Assembly (NCBI RefSeq): GCF_026965535.1
Contig: NZ_CP114039.1
Location: forward strand, 4,712,001-4,776,000
Direction of reading: 5' to 3'
Length of the DNA: 64,000 bases
Source of the DNA: Corallococcus sp. NCRR
GTDB lineage: Bacteria; Myxococcota; Myxococcia; Myxococcales; Myxococcaceae
The notes beneath the pieces are model-generated. The model did not search any database, was not told where the DNA came from, and saw nothing but the letters and a program-made list of their open reading frames with translations. The position numbers were made by a program, and so were the translations under genes. Shown piece by piece: positions 1 through 9,100 of the stretch. Every line of letters starts with the position of its first letter. Position 1 is the stretch's first letter.

Positions 1-954
1 ACCGTGCGGCAGGCGCCGTACACCGCGCCCTCCGCGGGGAACCGCGGCTCGGCGGCCATGGAGCTCAAGCCCGTGCTGTACCTGGTGAAGAAGCACAAGC
101 CCACGCCGGTGCCCGTGTGGAGGGGCTTCGCGGGCAGCGTCAACTCCGGGACCACGTGCACGCCGGAGGGACAAGAGGCGGACCAGTGCCATCCCACGCC
201 GTCGCTGTGGCGGACGTGCGCCATCGTGGACCCCACGGCGCCGGCGGATGCCCCCATCACGGAGGCCACCCCCGAGCAGGTGAAAAACGCCCATCCCGGT
301 GCCGCGATCCTCAGCTGCGAGCACTACCTGCACACGCCGCTCTCCGCCATCTACTCCTTCCAGATGACCGCGGACGAGGCCCAGGCCTTCAACAGCACCA
401 ACATCGAAGGGCTCCAGGCGGAAGCGGGCGACTACGCCGTCCTCTCGGCGATGCACGTCAACACCAAGGAGCTCGTCAACTGGACGTGGCAGACCTTCTG
501 GTGGCAGCCCGGCGGTGACACGCCGGATGACTTTCCCGGAAGCAAGAAGGGGATGACGGACAAGGTCACGGGGGCGGGGCGCAACTATGCGATGTGCACG
601 GCCTACAACCAGACCCAGGGCCAGGGCAGCGGCAAGATGACCGTCTGCTTCAATCCCTACCTGGAGACCTCGCCGAACATCCCCAAGGGCGTCCAGAGCA
701 ACTGCATGACGTGCCATGGCACCGCGGCCGTGGCCAGCGCCTTCGCGAACACCGCCAGCAGCCCGCCCGCGACGTGGGTGCTCCAGACGCCCTCGTATCC
801 CTGTGACTACAAGGCGCCCATCGACTTCGCCACGTACCCCTGGTTCACGGGCTTCACGACCACGGACTTCTCCTGGGCCATCCCGGCGGATCCCCAGCCG
901 CTCCCCCAGAACCCGAACAACCTCCCGTCCCCGGCGACGTTGAACTGTCCTTGA
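1..954 (+). CDS. Protein with a single CxxCH haem-type motif, 5' end missing
   Basis: The frame is open to the first base of the window and no convincing ribosome site lies at the GTG at 4, so the start is probably upstream. About 317 codons are visible. The only family-level signal is one CMTCHG motif near the C-terminus (Cys234, Cys237, His238 counting from the GTG), the pattern used for covalent c-type haem attachment. The rest contains a mix of Cys, Trp and Pro typical of an exported protein, but no second CxxCH is present. It may be an envelope c-type cytochrome or a protein with a degenerate haem site. The nearest gene downstream is on the same strand 82 bases away and looks unrelated. 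The frame is certain; the function is weak. Confidence 0.7.
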   Translation, partial: TVRQAPYTAPSAGNRGSAAMELKPVLYLVKKHKPTPVPVWRGFAGSVNSGTTCTPEGQEADQCHPTPSLWRTCAIVDPTAPADAPITEATPEQVKNAHPGAAILSCEHYLHTPLSAIYSFQMTADEAQAFNSTNIEGLQAEAGDYAVLSAMHVNTKELVNWTWQTFWWQPGGDTPDDFPGSKKGMTDKVTGAGRNYAMCTAYNQTQGQGSGKMTVCFNPYLETSPNIPKGVQSNCMTCHGTAAVASAFANTASSPPATWVLQTPSYPCDYKAPIDFATYPWFTGFTTTDFSWAIPADPQPLPQNPNNLPSPATLNCP

Positions 955-1036
955 ACTGGAGGGGCTGGAGCGGGGGCCGGGCCGCCACATCACGGAAGGA
1001 GACGCGTGGGGCTATGCTCCGGCTCCACGAGTCCCC

Positions 1037-4000
1037 ATGGAAAAAACTCCAAATCTCCAGGAAGCCATCCAGCGGTTCAATCAGGGGTGTGCTGCTTTCG
1101 AGCGCGCGTGGGCCGTCCAGGCCGTGGATCGCTTGAAGTGCGAAGTGGAGAGCCGTACGGCGTTCGTGGACGTGGTGGGCGCCCTGGAATGGGCAGTCAA
1201 GCACTGCCTGGAACAGTACTACTCGGAGAAGGTGAGCGAGGAGGAACTGCGGAAGGCGACCACACAGACATTCGAGAGGATGCTCAAGAAGCTCGCTCAG
1301 AAGGCCCATCCGAGCCTCGATCGGGAGAGCAGACGCGAACTCCAGACAGCCCGCCAACTGCGCAACCTCGTTCAGCACGAAGCCGCGGCCGCGCATCATG
1401 CTGATCTGCGAAAGGCCATCCGGGTCGTCCGCCGCATCCTGAGCGGTTATCTGCCCGCCTTGGAGGAGCAACTCGCCGTTCCTCCTCTAGAAGTCGAAAG
1501 CGGGTATACGGCGCCAGTTGCCCACGAAATGGCCGCTGGGCTCCGGCCCGCCCATCGTCATCAGGGGGGCGACGCCTGGGTGACCCGCGCCCTTGAGGTG
1601 GGACTCCAGCGGCTCCGGCAGGGACGTGCACAGCATTACGATGCAACGATTGACTCCCTCAAGCTGGAAGCCAAGACGTTCTTGACCCGGCAGGCGCTGG
1701 ACTTGCTGACGGCGGACCGGCGCGCTTCGGGAACGCTCCCTCTCCTTTCGGACTACATGGAGGCAGAGGCCAAGGACCTCCTCTTGCGCGGTGGTGGCAA
1801 GGGCCTGTCGCCCGAGGATGTGGAACGGCTCCGCCACCTGCTTCCGCTCATCAACCGGTATCCTTCCCTGTGTCTGGAGGCAGGTTGGCTCTGTCAGGCG
1901 GAAGGGCAAGGACTTCGATTCAAGGACACCTGCTTCCCCGCGCTCCTGGTGGGGCGCCATCTTGCGCGTTCCGGTGTCCAGGCCAGTCCTTTTCGAGGAG
2001 ACGTGGGAAGGGATCGCTCCTGGAGAGAGGCGGCCTGGATGGCGGTCTCCTCTGGCGACGAGCTGGCCTCATGGACAGCACTCCTTCTGGCCGAGCGGGA
2101 CCCCCTCTGGCTGCTCGAGCGGGTGGTGGTGACTTGCGCCGCTTTCGCCGCGGTGCGCCCTGGAACAGTGGCCTCACAGGAGGTGGCAACGGCCTTCTCG
2201 CTTTGTGTCTCCGCGTTGGTGGCCTTCGCTCCCCGCTGGGTGGAGCGCAATCCGTCTGAGTCATTCCCTGCATGGATGCAGGGGGGGACGCGTCGCATCG
2301 AGCACGATCCGGACTCGCCCTGGTTCCTGCCCGTCGAACTCTGGCGCGAGTGCGTGCTGGACCTCGCGGATGCTTCCTGGGTGTTGGGGGCGAGCCTTGG
2401 CAGCCACGGCGGCGAGCCTGGGGCTTCCGCCCCGAGTCCCCTGGCGGAGATGCTGTCCTCGCTGGGGCTTTCAGCAAGGCTCTCCACCGAGGAGTCACGC
2501 GCTCTGTCAGCACTGTGCGCACCCTCTCTCGCATGGGGCGGAGGGCTGCTGAATCCTGTCTTCTTCAAGCAGGTGTTCTCGGTGCGGAGTCGGATGGAAG
2601 CCCTGGTCCAGGAGCCCTTCTTGGAGGCCTGGATGCGGAGTCACGGCATTCGCGCTTTGAAGATTGCGAACCAGCCCGAGACCTGGCGCGCGCTGGCGAT
2701 TCCTGGAGACGCCCATCCCGCTGGCTATCTGCTCAACCACGCCGGGCTGATCAACGATTGGCACCTGGCATGGTTGCGGTTGGCGGACTCCCACCCCGAG
2801 GACGCTGTCCAGGGGTGGGTGAAAGCGGTCAGCTACTTCTCTGGCATGGATGACGCCTCGGATGCGCTTCGGCAACTTCTGCTGGATGAGTGCCTGAAGT
2901 TCCTGAGCGACCGCGATTTGAAATCCAAGGCTCTCGCCGCGCTACGTGAGGAGTGTGTTTCCCAGGGCTACGCGGTCGACAGGGTGGGGGAGCGGTACAC
3001 GACACAGGTGGCAGTCCTGCGGTTGCTCGATTTGGGTGCCTCCGGATGGGGGCAGGTCATCGCCAGATGGACGGCGGAGCCCGCATTGGCGTGGCGCACC
3101 CTGCTGGATGCAGGAGCTCCCCAGGAGGACATCGCCGGGTGGTGCATCCAGAAGGCGCTGCTGCGGAGTCAGGCGCCGGCGGCCTACCGTGACGGGCCCG
3201 TGGGGGTGTGGACCCACAACATCCAGGCACTCAGCACCGGGCCCTGGCAACTCGCGTTTCAACAGGCGCAGGAGGCACTCGACTGGATCCTGGATGAGGG
3301 CGACGCCAGTGCTCTCTCCGTCATGGCTGCGGCATGTCTGTCCCCCGCTTCCAGCCCAGGTCACTTTGATCCCGTGATGGGCAAGCTCGAAACGAACATC
3401 TCCATGCCGCTCAGCATGGTGCTCTGGCCACGGGTGATTCACCGCCCTGAGGGCCGCGAGGCCTTCTATACCCACATCGAGCGGGATGGCTTCCCAGGGG
3501 ACATGTTCTTCCTGGAGGGCAGTCCCCTCCCTGTGGACGAGTCCGAGATCTGGCTGGGGGTCGCATCGCAACTGTTGAATCCCCGCCTGCAGTCGATGAG
3601 CAAGGGCGACTCATCCTTCGTGCCCGAGCATGAACGCGCTGAAGCCCGGAGGCTTTTGAGCTGCTTCGAGCAACGGATCAACACCTTGTGGATTACAGAA
3701 GGTCAGTGGCCACGGATGACGGCTCTCTTCGAGAGCCAGGGTTGGCCACCTCCCTCCCTCTTCCCCTCGAAGGTGCTGCTTCAGGGAGAACCCTGGGATC
3801 GCTCGTGGCCGAGGTTGGAGGTGCAGGCCATCGTGCATGCCTGCGCGGCGGCGCATGGCGTGGATGTAGCAGCCCCGCTGTCCATTCTGTTTCGTCAGTT
3901 CAAGGCCATCCCCGTTGCTCAGAGTGGCGATCTCGCGTTGGTGCTAGGCCAGGCACTGGCAGACCTCAGCCAATCCCACCCTGGACATGCGAGCGGGGTT

Positions 4001-4474
4001 CTGGAGGAGGCGCTTGCGCCTGAAATCCTTCGTTCGATGTGGAAGGACACGACGCGTGCCTTCTGGAGTGCGCTCATTCGAGCGCATGGGAGCGCTCGGG
4101 TGCTGGCCAGGATCGACTCGTTGGAGCCCGTGGACTGCGGCCTTGGCCTCGTGGATGCGCTGAGGCGGCTCGATATCGAATCGCTCCGCCAGCGCGAACT
4201 TCGCCCAGAGTTGTTGCGGCCGCTGCTGATTCGCGCGAGCCAGGGAGGTTATGTACCCGCCGCGCGCTTCTGGGAGGAGGCCTGGAAGGCCGCGCGCAGC
4301 CCTGCGGAGATTCCGGAGCTCCCTGAGCTGCCGCCAGGTCCGTGGCTGGAGGCGCTGCTCACCCAAAGCCAGCACTGGGAGCCGGAGCGTCGTCAGCAGC
4401 TGCTACGCCATCTGGCCGGGTTCTCGAAGCACGGGGAGGTTCGTCGCCGCTGTGTGGTCACGCTCTTGATGTGA
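1037..4474 (+). CDS. Large protein with N-terminal HEPN-like domain
   Basis: This encodes 1145 residues that I do not recognise as a named family. The first ~145 residues are helical and contain R109-N-L-V-Q-H114, the R-N-x3-H (Rx4-6H) signature of HEPN ribonuclease domains, placed late in a helical bundle as usual. The remaining ~1000 residues are Leu/Ala/Trp-rich and look helical, perhaps an ARM- or TPR-like scaffold. There is no signal peptide or membrane segment, so the protein is probably cytoplasmic. HEPN domains on large scaffolds often belong to RNA-cleaving defence or stress proteins, but no partner gene is adjacent here. The ATG has no Shine-Dalgarno sequence; a possible -10 (TATGCT, 1013-1018) lies just upstream. 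The 3' end overlaps the convergent bioY gene by 17 bases. A HEPN RNase role is inference. Confidence 0.8.
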   Translation: MEKTPNLQEAIQRFNQGCAAFERAWAVQAVDRLKCEVESRTAFVDVVGALEWAVKHCLEQYYSEKVSEEELRKATTQTFERMLKKLAQKAHPSLDRESRRELQTARQLRNLVQHEAAAAHHADLRKAIRVVRRILSGYLPALEEQLAVPPLEVESGYTAPVAHEMAAGLRPAHRHQGGDAWVTRALEVGLQRLRQGRAQHYDATIDSLKLEAKTFLTRQALDLLTADRRASGTLPLLSDYMEAEAKDLLLRGGGKGLSPEDVERLRHLLPLINRYPSLCLEAGWLCQAEGQGLRFKDTCFPALLVGRHLARSGVQASPFRGDVGRDRSWREAAWMAVSSGDELASWTALLLAERDPLWLLERVVVTCAAFAAVRPGTVASQEVATAFSLCVSALVAFAPRWVERNPSESFPAWMQGGTRRIEHDPDSPWFLPVELWRECVLDLADASWVLGASLGSHGGEPGASAPSPLAEMLSSLGLSARLSTEESRALSALCAPSLAWGGGLLNPVFFKQVFSVRSRMEALVQEPFLEAWMRSHGIRALKIANQPETWRALAIPGDAHPAGYLLNHAGLINDWHLAWLRLADSHPEDAVQGWVKAVSYFSGMDDASDALRQLLLDECLKFLSDRDLKSKALAALREECVSQGYAVDRVGERYTTQVAVLRLLDLGASGWGQVIARWTAEPALAWRTLLDAGAPQEDIAGWCIQKALLRSQAPAAYRDGPVGVWTHNIQALSTGPWQLAFQQAQEALDWILDEGDASALSVMAAACLSPASSPGHFDPVMGKLETNISMPLSMVLWPRVIHRPEGREAFYTHIERDGFPGDMFFLEGSPLPVDESEIWLGVASQLLNPRLQSMSKGDSSFVPEHERAEARRLLSCFEQRINTLWITEGQWPRMTALFESQGWPPPSLFPSKVLLQGEPWDRSWPRLEVQAIVHACAAAHGVDVAAPLSILFRQFKAIPVAQSGDLALVLGQALADLSQSHPGHASGVLEEALAPEILRSMWKDTTRAFWSALIRAHGSARVLARIDSLEPVDCGLGLVDALRRLDIESLRQRELRPELLRPLLIRASQGGYVPAARFWEEAWKAARSPAEIPELPELPPGPWLEALLTQSQHWEPERRQQLLRHLAGFSKHGEVRRRCVVTLLM

Positions 4475-5054
4475 GCCCCAGGCCTCGTCTCCAGAGGAGG
4501 GGCATCAGCATGCCGGCGATGACGGCCTTGAGCAGTCCCCCGGGAATGAAGGGAGCAAAGCCCTTCTGGAAGGCCGTGGCGAAGTCGAGCCCGGCCTTCA
4601 TCTGGAGCCAGCACACGCCGATGAGCAGGACCAGGAGCTGGCCCGCGAGGAAGAGCGGAACCGCCGTCCACCACCGCCGGTCGTATCCGTGGCGCGCGGC
4701 GAGTCCCACGAGGACCGCGGCGGGGAGGAAGCCGACCAGGAAGCCACCGGTGGGCCCGGTGAGCGCGACCCAGCCGCTGGCGCCCTTCGCGAAGAAGGGC
4801 AGTCCCACCGCGCCCAGCAGGAGATAGGTGGCCTGTGCCGTCAGGCCCCGTCCAGCCCCGAGCGCCGCCGCCGTGAGGACGACCGCGAGCGTCTGGCCCG
4901 TGATGGGCACCGGTGACGCCGGCACGGAGATGGCGACCTGGGCGAGCAGCGCGGTGAACAGCGCCGCGCCCAGGACGAGCGCGGCTTCCTGTGCGCGCGT
5001 GCGCACGATGCGGTCCGCCAGGACGCCGGCCGACGAAGAGGGGAGGGGAGACAC
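4458..5054 (-). CDS. bioY: BioY family biotin transporter substrate-binding subunit
   Basis: This 198-residue integral membrane protein takes up biotin as the S-component of an energy-coupling-factor (ECF) transporter, or alone. It has about six hydrophobic segments. The family-typical stretches PVPITGQTLAV (about residues 49-59) and TGPTGGFLVGF (about 99-109) are both present, and the length matches BioY. The annotated start is a GTG at 5054 without a clear ribosome site, so the exact N-terminus is uncertain. No bioM, bioN or other ECF energising genes are seen nearby, so it either works alone or shares a module encoded elsewhere. It faces the HEPN-type gene tail to tail, overlapping it by 17 bases. 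Confidence 0.88.
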   Translation of the reverse strand: MSPLPSSSAGVLADRIVRTRAQEAALVLGAALFTALLAQVAISVPASPVPITGQTLAVVLTAAALGAGRGLTAQATYLLLGAVGLPFFAKGASGWVALTGPTGGFLVGFLPAAVLVGLAARHGYDRRWWTAVPLFLAGQLLVLLIGVCWLQMKAGLDFATAFQKGFAPFIPGGLLKAVIAGMLMPLLWRRGLGLTSRA

Positions 5055-5100
5055 GGGCCGATGCTCGGTGAGGACGTACGCCGGTGCAAGGCTCGCGGAC

Positions 5101-5997
5101 TCAGGGCCGCGGCGTCATCCGGGCGGCCAGCTCGCGCAGGGCAGCGGCCACGGCGTCCGGGCGTTCAATCCAGGGGAAGTGCGCGGCGCCCTCCACCCGC
5201 CGGTGCAGGATGTGCGGCCCCTGGAAGGCGGGCTGCGACCAGGGCGTCTGCTGGACGATGCGGTCCTCGGCGCCGCTGAGGATGAGCGTGGGCAGGGCGC
5301 GCGGCCACCAGGCGTGGACATACGTCTCGTCGAAGTTCCGGTCGGACCAGTCCACCGCCGCGCGGTTGTAGGGCATCCGCCGCAACAGCTCGCGCCCTGC
5401 CGTCACGCTCCCTGTCGTGAAGTTCCACTCCGCGGACGCCACCGCGATGTCGCGGAGCCGTTCATCCGTGCGCTCGGCTTCATAACGCCGGGTCGCGGCG
5501 TCGACCTCGGGCAGGGGATGACGCTGGGTCATCTCGAAGAACGGCGCACGCCAGCTCGAGTCCGGTGCCGTGCTCACGAGCACCAGGCCCACGAGGAGTG
5601 ATTCCAGCTCCGGCACGGACAGCAGATACATGCCTCCCGTGGAGTGACCCAGATAGACGCAGTTCGGAAGTGCCCGGGCGGCTTCGATGAGCACCCCTGG
5701 CCAGATGTCATAGGGATTCCCGGGTGCACCCGGAGGAGAGACATTGGAGCCGTCTCCCGGCAGGTCCACCATCCAGCACGTCCCGGGGACGTCCACCACG
5801 TCCGCCAGACCGAACAGACTCTCGGAGCCAATCCCCGGCCCTCCCGGGAGCATCAGCCAGTTGAAGGCGCCTGGCCGCGAACCCCGCCGCCGGAGCCGGA
5901 CGCCTGATGCCGTGAAGAACGCTTCCGCCGGAGGGTTCAAGGACACGGCACGCAGGGTCACAGGCAACCCTCGCGGCGTCAACGCGGATGTCGTCAC
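5101..5997 (-). CDS. Alpha/beta hydrolase
   Basis: This is a 298-residue alpha/beta-hydrolase-fold enzyme. Visible landmarks are the oxyanion region LPGGPGIGSES near residue 51, a nucleophile elbow GHSTGG, an acid in the LSGAEDRIV segment (about residue 240) and a late catalytic-His candidate in EGAAHFPWIERPD. No signal peptide is present, so it is probably cytoplasmic. The substrate cannot be told from sequence; esterase, lactonase or peptidase-like activity are all possible. The start used is a GTG at 5997 with a poor ribosome site. It is transcribed away from the MAPEG gene at 6059, with a 61-base gap for both promoters, and lies 46 bases upstream of bioY on the same strand. Confidence 0.82.
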   Translation of the reverse strand: MTTSALTPRGLPVTLRAVSLNPPAEAFFTASGVRLRRRGSRPGAFNWLMLPGGPGIGSESLFGLADVVDVPGTCWMVDLPGDGSNVSPPGAPGNPYDIWPGVLIEAARALPNCVYLGHSTGGMYLLSVPELESLLVGLVLVSTAPDSSWRAPFFEMTQRHPLPEVDAATRRYEAERTDERLRDIAVASAEWNFTTGSVTAGRELLRRMPYNRAAVDWSDRNFDETYVHAWWPRALPTLILSGAEDRIVQQTPWSQPAFQGPHILHRRVEGAAHFPWIERPDAVAAALRELAARMTPRP

Positions 5998-6058
5998 ATC
6001 CCACGGGCGTCATGAAACGGCTAGCGTCCCAGCCTTCTCGTGGTTGGAGGCTCTCGCT

Positions 6059-6469
6059 TTGACGAACCCCCTGCTCGGCACGCTCTCCCTTGTTCCGGTC
6101 ACCTCGCTCTACGCCGCGCTCAACGCGTTCCTCACGCTCGCGCTCTCCATCAACGTCAGCATGGTCCGCACGAAGCTCAAGGTGTTCCGGGGCGACGGCG
6201 GCCATGCCGGCCTCGGCTCCGCCATTCGCGCGCACGGCAACAACGTCGAGCAGGTCCCCCTGGCGCTCATCCTGCTGCTGCTGGCGGAGCTGAGCGGTGG
6301 GAACTCGACGGCGCTCCATGTCTTCGGCGGTGCGCTGCTCGTCGCGCGCCTGGCGCATGCCTTTGGAATGCTCCGCACGAATCCCATCCAGGCGGTCGGC
6401 GCGACGCTGACCCTCGTCGTGCAACTGGGCCTCGCGGGATGGCTGCTCTGGCTGCGGCCCTGGGGCTGA
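6059..6469 (+). CDS. MAPEG family membrane protein
   Basis: The protein has 136 residues with four hydrophobic helices and the MAPEG pattern after helix 1, namely MVRTKLKVFRGDGG followed by IRAHGNNVEQVPLAL (Asn and Glu of the HGNxxEx signature). Bacterial members of the family (YecN-like) sit in the inner membrane; some have glutathione-dependent activity, others are uncharacterised. I chose the TTG at 6059 because GGAGG lies eight bases upstream (6046-6050) and the reading frame before it lacks membrane-protein character. The nearest downstream gene converges with a gap of 9 bases. Family assignment is firm; the biochemical role is unknown. Confidence 0.85.
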   Translation: MTNPLLGTLSLVPVTSLYAALNAFLTLALSINVSMVRTKLKVFRGDGGHAGLGSAIRAHGNNVEQVPLALILLLLAELSGGNSTALHVFGGALLVARLAHAFGMLRTNPIQAVGATLTLVVQLGLAGWLLWLRPWG

Positions 6470-6478
6470 AGCCTTCGC

Positions 6479-7363
6479 CTAACCCACGTCTTCCTTTGCC
6501 CGCGCGCGGACCTCCGCCGCGAACAGCTCCGCCGCGGGTGTGCGAGGCGCCCCCTTGCGCCAGAGGAGCGCCGCCAGCTCCGAGCGGGGCGCGGGGGACA
6601 GCCGCTTCACCACCAGCCGCTCCGCGTCCGCGAGCCGTGGCTCCGGGAGCACCGTAACGGCCAGGCCCGCGCGGACGATGGCCAGCACGGTGGCCACCGC
6701 GTTCGATTCGAGCGCGATGCGAGGCGCGAACCGCATCGCCGCGAAGTGCGCGTCCACGCGGGCGCGCACACGCAGGCCGCGTGACAGGAGCGCGAAGGGC
6801 TCCTCCGCGAGCAGCTTCATCCCCACGGACTCCGCGCCCGCCAGGGCATGTCCCCGTGCGACGACGAGCGCGAGCCGGCTGTCGAAGACGGGCTCCGCGT
6901 CCAGGTCCGCCAGCCGCGCGGGGGCATAGCCCAGGCCCACGTCCAGCCTTCCATCCGCCAGCTGCCGCTCCAGCTTCCGGACCACGGCCTCCTGCGCGCT
7001 CAGCGCCAGCCCGGGATGTCTGCGCAGCACCGCCGCCAGCGCCGGCACCACGAGGCCGCGCATGCTCGGGGGATAGCCCACGCGCAGCGCCCCCGTCGCG
7101 AGCCCTCGCAGCGCGCCCACCGCGGACAGGCCCGCGTTCACGTCCTCCAGCGCGCGGGAGGCATAGGTGCGGAACAGCTCCCCGGCCTGCGTGAGCCGCA
7201 CCCCGGTGCGAGCCCTCTCGAAGAGCGGGGTGCCGACCTCCTCCTCCAGCTGGTGGATCTGGTGCGACAGCGTGGGCTGGGAGACGTGCAACCGCCGCGC
7301 GGCGCGCCCGAAGTGCAGCGCGTCCGCGACGGCGGAGAAGTAGCGGAGGTGTCGGAGCTCCAT
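6479..7363 (-). CDS. LysR family transcriptional regulator
   Basis: This is a 294-residue LysR-type regulator. The N-terminal winged helix-turn-helix (residues about 1-60) has the family order MELRHLRYFSAVAD, then AARRLHVSQPTLSHQI, then LEEEVGTPLFER. It is followed by the periplasmic-binding-protein-like effector domain (about 90-290). LysR proteins usually bind a box containing T-N11-A between themselves and a divergent target. Here a perfect inverted repeat lies 10 bases upstream of the start, and the divergent operon encodes an acetolactate-synthase-like enzyme and an aldehyde dehydrogenase, so these are the likely targets along with its own gene. The effector is unknown. Confidence 0.93.
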   Translation of the reverse strand: MELRHLRYFSAVADALHFGRAARRLHVSQPTLSHQIHQLEEEVGTPLFERARTGVRLTQAGELFRTYASRALEDVNAGLSAVGALRGLATGALRVGYPPSMRGLVVPALAAVLRRHPGLALSAQEAVVRKLERQLADGRLDVGLGYAPARLADLDAEPVFDSRLALVVARGHALAGAESVGMKLLAEEPFALLSRGLRVRARVDAHFAAMRFAPRIALESNAVATVLAIVRAGLAVTVLPEPRLADAERLVVKRLSPAPRSELAALLWRKGAPRTPAAELFAAEVRARAKEDVG

Positions 7364-7372
7364 GGGGCCATC

Positions 7373-7387
7373 ATAGACAGCATCTAT
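7373..7387. promoter_or_regulatory. Candidate LysR box
   Basis: The sequence ATAGACAGCATCTAT is a perfect inverted repeat (ATAGA-N5-TCTAT) that contains the T-N11-A core typical of LysR-type regulator sites. It lies between the divergent lysR gene (start at 7363) and the acetolactate-synthase-like operon (start at 7466), which is where an autoregulatory and activating site is expected. Binding itself is inference. Confidence 0.55.
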
Positions 7388-7465
7388 CGGCCTGATGAAA
7401 ACAGACGAATGTACGAATCGAGGCCCCCGGGTACATCTTCCTCGTCACCGAAGGAGAGGCACCCC

Positions 7466-9097
7466 ATGAAGGCATCGGATCTGTTCGTGAAGGCGCTCGA
7501 AGCGGAGGGCGTGCGCTGTGTCTACGGACTCCCCGGCGAGGAGAACCTGGACCTGCTGGAGTCCATGCGCACCGCAGGCATGCGCCTGGTCGTCACCCGG
7601 CACGAGCAGGCGGCCGGGTTCATGGCCGCTACGCAGGGACGGCTCACCGGACGCGCGGGCGTGTGTCTGGCGACGCTGGGGCCGGGGGCCACCAACCTCG
7701 TCACCGCGGCCGCGTACGCGCAGCTCGGCGCCATGCCCATGGTGATGCTCACCGGCCAGAAGCCCATCAAGTTGAGCAAGCAGGGCCACTTCCAGATTGT
7801 CGACGTCGTCGGGATGATGCGGCCGCTCACCAAGTCGACCCGCACGCTCGTGTCCGCGGAGCACGTGCCCTCGGCGGTGCGTGAGGCCTTCCGCCGCGCG
7901 GAGGAGGAGCGCCCCGGCGCCACCCACCTGGAGTTGCCCGAGGACGTGGCGCGCGAGTCCACCGAAGCGCAGCCCCTGTCGCCGGGGGTGGCGCGAAGGC
8001 CGGTGGCGGATGAGGCCTCCATCGCCCAGGCGGTGGACGCGCTCGCTTCGGCCCGCCGTCCGCTGCTGATGATTGGCGCGGGGGCCAACCGCAAGCTGAC
8101 GTCGGAGATGCTCCGCGCCTTCGTGGACCGGGTGGGGCTGCCCTTCTTCAGCACGCAGATGGGCAAGGGCGTGGTGGATGAGACGCATCCCTTGTGGATG
8201 GGCACCGCCGCGCTGTCCGACGGCGACTTCGTCCACCGCGCCATCGAGGCCTCGGACTGCATCCTCAACGTGGGCCATGACGTCATCGAGAAGCCTCCGT
8301 TCGTGATGCGCGACGGCCGCCGCACGGTCATCCACCTGAACTTCTCCTCGGCGGAGGTCGACCCCGTGTACTTCCCGCAGGTGCAGGTGACGGGAGACCT
8401 GGCGAACGCCGTGTGGCGCATCGCGGAGGGCGTGGGCCCGCGCTCGCACTGGGACTTCACGCCCTTCGAGAAGTCGAGAGCGGGGCTCGACGCGCAGTTC
8501 ATCAGTGGCGCCGCGGATGACCGCTTCCCCATCTACCCCGCGCGGCTGGTCGCGGAGGTGCGCCGCGCCATGCCGGATGACGGCGTCGTGTGTCTGGACA
8601 ACGGCATGTACAAGCTGTGGTTCGCCCGCTACTACCGCTGCCGCCGGCCCAACACGCTGCTGCTCGACAACGCGCTCGCGACGATGGGCGCGGGCCTGCC
8701 GTCCGCCATCGCCGCGAAGCTCGTGCACCCGCGCCGCAAGGTGGTGGCCGTCTGCGGTGACGGTGGGTTCATGATGAACTCGCAGGAGCTGGAGACGGCG
8801 GTGCGCCTGAAGCTGGACCTGACCGTGATCGTCGTGCGCGACGACGCCTACGGGATGATCCGCTGGAAGCAGGAGGAGATGGGCCTTCCCGACTACGGGA
8901 TGACGTTGGGCAATCCAGACTTCGTCCGCTACGCGGAGGCCTACGGCGCACGGGGCCACCGTCCGGCGAGCGCCACCGAGTTCGGTGCCACGCTCACGCG
9001 CTGCCTGGAGTCGGGCGGCGTGCACGTCATCGACCTGCCCATTGATTACACGGACACCGCGCGGGCGCTCGGTGCCGGTCCCCTGGTGGAGGCGTGA
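7466..9097 (+). CDS. Acetolactate synthase-like thiamine diphosphate enzyme
   Basis: This 543-residue enzyme belongs to the IlvB/AlsS-type ThDP family, which decarboxylates pyruvate and joins it to a second 2-oxoacid to make an acetohydroxyacid. The PYR-domain glutamate that activates ThDP is in TRHEQAAGF (Glu47), preceded by the GLPGEEN loop. The PP-domain ThDP/Mg motif starts GDGGFMMNSQE (Gly431-Asp432-Gly433). The ATG at 7466 follows AAGGAGAG at good spacing; the frame upstream of it is only open noncoding sequence. No small regulatory subunit (ilvN) lies next to it. The partner gene is instead an aldehyde dehydrogenase starting 3 bases after its stop, so a catabolic role or a relative acting on another 2-oxoacid is possible. 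Controlled probably by the divergent LysR protein. Confidence 0.88.
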   Translation: MKASDLFVKALEAEGVRCVYGLPGEENLDLLESMRTAGMRLVVTRHEQAAGFMAATQGRLTGRAGVCLATLGPGATNLVTAAAYAQLGAMPMVMLTGQKPIKLSKQGHFQIVDVVGMMRPLTKSTRTLVSAEHVPSAVREAFRRAEEERPGATHLELPEDVARESTEAQPLSPGVARRPVADEASIAQAVDALASARRPLLMIGAGANRKLTSEMLRAFVDRVGLPFFSTQMGKGVVDETHPLWMGTAALSDGDFVHRAIEASDCILNVGHDVIEKPPFVMRDGRRTVIHLNFSSAEVDPVYFPQVQVTGDLANAVWRIAEGVGPRSHWDFTPFEKSRAGLDAQFISGAADDRFPIYPARLVAEVRRAMPDDGVVCLDNGMYKLWFARYYRCRRPNTLLLDNALATMGAGLPSAIAAKLVHPRRKVVAVCGDGGFMMNSQELETAVRLKLDLTVIVVRDDAYGMIRWKQEEMGLPDYGMTLGNPDFVRYAEAYGARGHRPASATEFGATLTRCLESGGVHVIDLPIDYTDTARALGAGPLVEA

Positions 9098-9100
9098 GCC

